Shown one piece after another: positions 5,762-9,430 of a stretch of DNA of 9,430 bases. This DNA comes from an uncultured Bacilli bacterium (GTDB lineage Bacteria; Bacillota_I; Bacilli_A; RF39; UBA660): assembly GCA_910586635.1 (NCBI GenBank), contig CAJUJA010000027.1, forward strand, positions 6,597 to 16,026, written 5' to 3'. The notes beneath the pieces were generated by a model that was given only the letters and a program-made list of their open reading frames with translations, made no database searches and was not told the DNA's origin. The position numbers were made by a program, and so were the translations under genes. Each line of letters begins with the position of its first letter. Position 1 is the stretch's first letter.

Positions 5762-8134
5762 ATGAATATAGGAATAGATATAGATGGAGTTCTAACTAAT
5801 ATGGGAGAATTTCAAAAAATTGAAGGGGAAAAATTTTTTGGAAGAAAAGTAAATAATAAAAAAGGATTTTCTATTCAAGAGATGTTTGGATGTAGTAAAA
5901 AAGAAGAACATGATTTTTGGAAGAAAAATCTATTAAAGTATGCAATACGAACAAAGGCTAGAGAAGGAGCATCTAACCTCACTAAACGCCTTCATAATCA
6001 AGGGGATAATATTACAATTATTACCTCTAGAGTTTATACTGATCAAAATACTAAATTGGGGAGTTTAATGCGTTTTATTGTCGAAGAATGGTTAAAATCA
6101 AATAATATTGAGTATGATAAGATAGTATATTGCTCTGAAGATAAATCTCAGGCAATTAAAGAAAATAGTATTGATGTTATGATGGAGGATAATGTTTTAA
6201 ATGTTACCACTTTAAGTAAAATTACTACTGTACTCTGCATGGAATGTGATTATAATAAGGATATACAATTATCAGGCGTTACAAAAATAAAGTCTATGGA
6301 AGAAGACGCTTATAGCACTATTCAAAAAGTAAAAGATACAATGGAAAAAGAGAAAATAAAAAAAAGGGCAGAAACCGAAATTAAGCCAATATATGGTAAA
6401 GCTTCTATTGACAAACCATGGATGAAGTATTATTCGCATCAGGAAAGAAATATTGTTTTGCCAGAGATGACATGCTTTGATTATTTGTATACGAATAATC
6501 AAACTAATTTTAATAGAATAGCACTAAATTATTTTGGTAAAAAAACTACATATAAAGAGATGTTTCAAAAAATTGATGAGTATGCAAAGGCTTTTCAATC
6601 AAAGGGGGTAAAAGAAGGAAGCATTGTGACAGTATGTTTACCAAATGTACCAGAGGCAATTTATACGTTTTACGCTTTGAATAAATTAGGGGCAGTTGCG
6701 AATATGGTCCATCCCCTAAAAAGTAAGAACGAAATTAAGGAATGCATTAATGAAGTGAATTCTAGTTTATTGGTAATGATAGATAATGTATATAAAGAGA
6801 TTGATAAAGTAATAGATGATACTAGCATTAAAGAAGCTATTGTTGTTTCTGCAGGAGATTCTATGCCTTTGCCTATGAAATTGATTTATAAATCGAAGTC
6901 AGGCGTAGCTATTGATTACAAGAATGATCCTAAATACATAAAACTAGATGAATTTGTAGTTAGTGGAAAAAATGTCAATCGTTTAGATGTTCCTAAATAC
7001 AAAAAGAATACTACAGCAGTTATTATGCATACAGGAGGGACTTCAGGATTTCCTAAAGGTGTAGAATTAACGAATGATAATTTTAATTGTATGGTACATC
7101 AACAAAAAGCAACTGCTAAAAATTTTTCTAGCGGGGATACCATGCTAACAATAATGCCTGTTTTTCATGGCTTCGGTTTATGCAGCTCGATTCATATGCC
7201 CTTATCTTATGGTATTACAACAATTTTAGTTCCTAAATATAGTTCAAAGGATTTTCATAAGTTAATAGAGAAGTATAGACCAAATCATATATTCGGAATT
7301 CCAAAATTATGGAAGGCACTTATGGATGATGAGAATATTAAAAATATGGATTTATCATTTTTAAGGTACGTAGTATCTGGTGGCGAAAACATGAAGGATG
7401 GGTTAGAAGAAGAAATGAACAAATTTTTATATCAACATAATTGTTCCTTCAAAGTAAAAAAAGGGTATGGTTTGACAGAAGGTGTAGCAGGATTAACCTT
7501 ATCTGATGATTATAGTAATGAGATTGGGAGCGTAGGAGTCCCACTTCTTTGCAATAACTTTAAATTGGTAAAACCAGGAACAGAGGAAGAAGTCAATTAT
7601 AATATAGAGGGAGAAATCTGTGTTAGTGGCCCAACTGTAATGAAACAATATTTTAATAATGAATTAGAAACAGAAAAAACATTACAAAAACATATGGATG
7701 GAAAGATTTGGTTGCATACAGGAGATATGGGTTATATGACTGAGGATGGTATGTTATATTATACTGATAGATTAACTAGAATGTATGTTTCAGCAGGATT
7801 TAATATATATCCACCCAAAATTGAAAAAGTTATAGAAAAATGTGAAAAAGTGGAATCATGTGCTGTAGTTCCAATAGAACATCCATTTAAAGATATTAAG
7901 GTTCCAAAAGCTTACTTAATTTTAAAGGATAATTATGTAATAGATGATCAACTACAGCAAGAAATTGCTATGCTATGTAAGGCCAATCTTGATACGCACC
8001 ATCAACCATATAGATATGAGCAAATTAATGAATTTCCAATTACAACCTTAGGACAGGAATTAGGAAAAATAGATTATAAAGCATTAGAAAAACAAGCTAA
8101 TTCATCAAAAGTAAAAGTTAGAAAGGAAAATTAA
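5762..8134 (+). CDS. Fusion of an HAD-phosphatase-like domain and an acyl-AMP ligase (acyl-CoA synthetase)
   Basis: A 790-residue two-domain protein. Residues 1 to about 190 look like an HAD hydrolase of the small 5'-nucleotidase (NT5C-like) type: NIGIDIDGVLTN (2-13) with Asp6/Asp8, TIITSR (85-90), Lys128 in EDKSQA, and DVMMEDN (138-144) with Asp138 and Asp143. All four HAD motifs are plausible. After a charged helical linker (about 190-215) comes a complete ANL adenylating enzyme: HTGGTSGFPKG (423-433), GYGLTEG (568-574), HTGDMGY (652-658), DRLTRMYVSAGFNIYP (669-684), and a terminal GKIDYKAL (768-775) whose Lys769 would be the catalytic lysine. Such enzymes activate a fatty or other carboxylic acid with ATP and usually pass it to CoA or a carrier protein. 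I prefer ATG 5762 over ATG 5753, because the latter abuts the GGAGGGGGG site (5744-5752) and the HAD family begins right at MNIGIDIDG. The acyltransferase gene follows after one base, so lipid acylation is the likely context. The true substrates of both halves are unknown. Confidence 0.9.
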   Translation: MNIGIDIDGVLTNMGEFQKIEGEKFFGRKVNNKKGFSIQEMFGCSKKEEHDFWKKNLLKYAIRTKAREGASNLTKRLHNQGDNITIITSRVYTDQNTKLGSLMRFIVEEWLKSNNIEYDKIVYCSEDKSQAIKENSIDVMMEDNVLNVTTLSKITTVLCMECDYNKDIQLSGVTKIKSMEEDAYSTIQKVKDTMEKEKIKKRAETEIKPIYGKASIDKPWMKYYSHQERNIVLPEMTCFDYLYTNNQTNFNRIALNYFGKKTTYKEMFQKIDEYAKAFQSKGVKEGSIVTVCLPNVPEAIYTFYALNKLGAVANMVHPLKSKNEIKECINEVNSSLLVMIDNVYKEIDKVIDDTSIKEAIVVSAGDSMPLPMKLIYKSKSGVAIDYKNDPKYIKLDEFVVSGKNVNRLDVPKYKKNTTAVIMHTGGTSGFPKGVELTNDNFNCMVHQQKATAKNFSSGDTMLTIMPVFHGFGLCSSIHMPLSYGITTILVPKYSSKDFHKLIEKYRPNHIFGIPKLWKALMDDENIKNMDLSFLRYVVSGGENMKDGLEEEMNKFLYQHNCSFKVKKGYGLTEGVAGLTLSDDYSNEIGSVGVPLLCNNFKLVKPGTEEEVNYNIEGEICVSGPTVMKQYFNNELETEKTLQKHMDGKIWLHTGDMGYMTEDGMLYYTDRLTRMYVSAGFNIYPPKIEKVIEKCEKVESCAVVPIEHPFKDIKVPKAYLILKDNYVIDDQLQQEIAMLCKANLDTHHQPYRYEQINEFPITTLGQELGKIDYKALEKQANSSKVKVRKEN

Positions 8135-8135
8135 T

Positions 8136-8954
8136 ATGTTAAAAGAATTAAATTATCAAACAGGTAGAGTATTAGGAAAGCCGATATTTGAACATTATTT
8201 TCATCCTCAAATTATAGGAAGGGAAAAGATTCCTAAAAAAGGTCCTATATTATTATGTGGTAATCATTTACATGTGTGGGATCAATTTCCAGTTATATGT
8301 TCAACCAAAAGAACTACTCATTGGATGGCAAAAAAAGAATACTTTGATAGTAAAATGGGGATTTTATTTAAATCAACTGGTGCTATATGTGTTGATCGTG
8401 ATTATAATCCCCAAGAAAGTGAGGTTGAATCAATTCGTTACTTAAGTAAAGGAAGTGCTATTGGATTGTTCCCAGAGGGAACCAGAAATGGATTGAAACC
8501 AGGCAAACTGGAGGAATTATATAAGTTATATGATAAAGAAATTTCTTATGATGAATTTAGAGATATGATTGGAAAAAAAGTATTATTGTCCCAAATCTTA
8601 TATATAGATGAATTGTATAAGCAAGGAACCTTAACGCTTACTCAATACAAAGATGCTATTTTAGATTCTAAGAATTACTTATTAAATTTAAAAGAAAATC
8701 ATATCATTACTAATTTGGAGTATGATAACACTTTACTATTACCATTTAAATATGGTGCTGTAGCTATGGCACGCAAATCAAAGGCTACTATTATTCCTTT
8801 TGCAATAAATGGTGATTATATTAAGAATAGTAATAATTTAGTAGTAAGATTTGGAGAGCCCTTTCAAGTTTTGAATGATGATTTAGAATTAGAAAATCAT
8901 AAATTACGAAATAATGTACTACAATTAGTGAAAAAAAATATTTCAAATAGCTAA
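8136..8954 (+). CDS. PlsC-type glycerolipid acyltransferase with SHOCT-like insertion
   Basis: A 272-residue lysophospholipid/glycerol-phosphate acyltransferase (PlsC, LPLAT superfamily), which transfers an acyl group to a glycerolipid at the inner membrane face. Motifs in order: IIGREKIPKKGPILLCGNH (26-44) with the catalytic NHxxxxD (Asn43, His44, Asp49), GAICVDRD (82-89) with Arg88, FPEGTRN (112-118), then FKYGAVAMA (204-212) and IIPFAINGDY (219-228). In ordinary PlsC the EGTR and FKxGA motifs are about ten residues apart. Here 86 residues separate them, and residues about 121-201 contain three helix-turn-helix units of the form L..L...G.IT..EY....L that resemble SHOCT domains. No transmembrane helix is obvious. 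The gene starts one base after the ligase stop, with AAAGGA (8122-8127) eight bases upstream, so it is cotranscribed with the ligase and probably uses or exchanges its acyl product. It could acylate lysophosphatidate, lysophospholipid or another acceptor; the sequence does not decide. Its stop codon lies inside the terminator stem. Confidence 0.92.
   Translation: MLKELNYQTGRVLGKPIFEHYFHPQIIGREKIPKKGPILLCGNHLHVWDQFPVICSTKRTTHWMAKKEYFDSKMGILFKSTGAICVDRDYNPQESEVESIRYLSKGSAIGLFPEGTRNGLKPGKLEELYKLYDKEISYDEFRDMIGKKVLLSQILYIDELYKQGTLTLTQYKDAILDSKNYLLNLKENHIITNLEYDNTLLLPFKYGAVAMARKSKATIIPFAINGDYIKNSNNLVVRFGEPFQVLNDDLELENHKLRNNVLQLVKKNISNS
8496..8738 (+). repeat. Tandem SHOCT-like hairpin units inserted in the acyltransferase domain
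   Basis: Residues about 121-201 of the acyltransferase hold three degenerate units. Unit 1 is LEELYKLYDKEISYDEF (125-141), unit 2 IDELYKQGTLTLTQYKDAI (157-175) and unit 3 LLNLKENHIITNLEYD (182-197). Each has a leucine-rich first helix, a turn, a small or hydroxyl T/S residue, then an (E/Q)-(F/Y) second helix, as in SHOCT oligomerisation domains. The units are protein-level repeats; the DNA is not detectably repeated. The assignment is by eye. Confidence 0.6.
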
Positions 8955-8996
8955 ATATCAATTTAGATTAATATCAATTGATATTTAGTTTTTTTT
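8951..8996 (+). terminator. Strong intrinsic terminator after the acyltransferase gene
   Basis: A perfect 13-base stem pairs CTAAATATCAATT (8951-8963) with AATTGATATTTAG (8976-8988) around a 12-base loop, followed directly by eight T (8989-8996). The stem is AT-rich but long. The stop codon TAA (8952-8954) lies within the 5' arm, so a ribosome finishing the gene would cover it briefly. ATATCAATT occurs in both the 5' arm (8955-8963) and the loop/3' arm (8971-8979), so an alternative pairing is possible. Confidence 0.88.
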
Positions 8997-9006
8997 ATAT
9001 TATACT
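8978..9006 (+). promoter_or_regulatory. Promoter of the right-edge gene, overlapping the terminator
   Basis: TTGATA (8978-8983), a 17-base spacer and TATACT (9001-9006) form a good SigA-type promoter. The -35 box is part of the 3' arm of the preceding terminator stem and the spacer contains its T tract. Transcription would start near 9013, about 21 bases before the ATG at 9034. Confidence 0.6.
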
Positions 9007-9033
9007 TAGGTAGTAGGATTGGGAGATGTTTTT

Positions 9034-9430
9034 ATGATTAATAGCATATACTTTCAAATATGTAGCTTATTTTACATGGTTATGTTGATTTTTGTTTATT
9101 TTTCTAAGCCAAGATTCAGATCAGAGGAAAATAAGATATATATTTTAATGATGATATTTAATGCTATTGGTTTAGTTTTAGATATAACTAGTATTTTTAC
9201 AATTATTAATATGGATAGAATACCTATTATAAATATGATTGTTACTAAAATGTATTTAGTATATTTATTAGCATGGGTTACGCTTTTTACTGTTTATACT
9301 TTATTAGTATGCAATAAGAATGGGAATGAAAAGATAATAAAAAAAGGTTTAAATATAACGAAAGTATTTATGATATTATTTATAGTTTTTAGTATTATGT
9401 TATTTATTTTACCTTTACAATATTATCATA
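9034..9430 (+). CDS. N-terminal part of a polytopic membrane protein, possibly a sensor kinase
   Basis: The first 132 codons are present and the gene runs off the window. The start is ATG 9034, with GGGAGATG (9021-9028) just upstream; the ATG inside that site (9026) is followed after two codons by TGA. The visible part has four hydrophobic segments: about residues 3-23, 36-58, 66-92 and 108-129. They are separated by short charged loops, including SKPRFRSEENKIY (24-36) and a basic stretch CNKNGNEKIIKKG (92-104). A short first helix followed by a charged ENKIY loop and tight hairpins resembles the N-terminal sensor regions of Bacillota histidine kinases and GGDEF proteins. That is from memory of the pattern, and the output domain lies outside the window. 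It is separated from the acyltransferase unit by a terminator and has its own promoter. Confidence 0.75.
   Translation, partial: MINSIYFQICSLFYMVMLIFVYFSKPRFRSEENKIYILMMIFNAIGLVLDITSIFTIINMDRIPIINMIVTKMYLVYLLAWVTLFTVYTLLVCNKNGNEKIIKKGLNITKVFMILFIVFSIMLFILPLQYYH

Noticed and set aside
6272..6502. Minus-strand reading frame inside the HAD-ligase gene
   Set aside because: Antisense shadow of a strongly supported coding region, with no RBS. The same applies to 3844-4080 (minus) over the start of the RNase J gene and 8257-8445 (plus) within the acyltransferase gene.
36..9430. Mycoplasma-type genetic code (TGA = Trp)
   Set aside because: Trp codons are TGG throughout and yidD ends in TGA at the conserved family length. 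The standard code fits every gene.
1..9430. Defence system, CRISPR array, mobile element or phage genes
   Set aside because: No spaced direct repeats, transposase, integrase, terminal inverted repeats or nuclease-immunity gene pairs were found. The RNases are housekeeping families.

Overview
The window is a strongly AT-rich piece of a low-GC Gram-positive genome (Bacillota, Bacilli-like; a relative of the uncultured gut Bacilli/RF39 type is my best guess). This rests on AT-rich codon use, AGGAGG/GGTGAT-type ribosome binding sites, SigA-type promoters, and an RNase III plus RNase J gene set. TGA is a stop here (yidD ends in TGA) and tryptophans are encoded by TGG, so this is the standard bacterial code and not that of Mycoplasma. 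Bases 2-35 are an Illumina TruSeq adapter sequence, so the left edge is an assembly end and genomic sequence starts at 36.

Left part, minus strand (36-1451). A promoter at 943-971 drives yidD (925-701). Its TGA overlaps the ATG of a ZnuA-like metal-ABC-transporter lipoprotein gene that runs off the contig end. The metal-ligand histidines I can place in that protein are all replaced. Upstream of yidD is an unrecognised two-TM membrane protein gene (1451-1023), followed by a possible terminator.

Middle, plus strand (1521-5644). rnc (RNase III) has an extended -10 promoter. It is followed by a GT-C-like polytopic membrane protein gene, then a separately promoted RNase J-family gene. The RNase J product has lost several metal-binding residues and looks like a non-catalytic or weakly active J2-type partner.

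Right part, plus strand (5700-8996). This is a clean two-gene transcription unit with its own promoter and a strong intrinsic terminator. The first gene encodes an HAD-phosphatase-like domain fused to an acyl-AMP ligase (acyl-CoA synthetase). The second, one base downstream, encodes a PlsC-type glycerolipid acyltransferase whose catalytic domain is interrupted by about 80 residues resembling tandem SHOCT-type helical hairpins. Together they suggest a fatty-acid activation and transfer module, perhaps for lipid recycling or membrane lipid synthesis. This is the most unusual part of the window.

Right edge (8978-9430). A promoter embedded in that terminator drives a polytopic membrane protein gene that is cut by the window end, probably the sensor part of a signalling protein. 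I see no tRNA, rRNA, CRISPR array, insertion sequence, attachment site or riboswitch.
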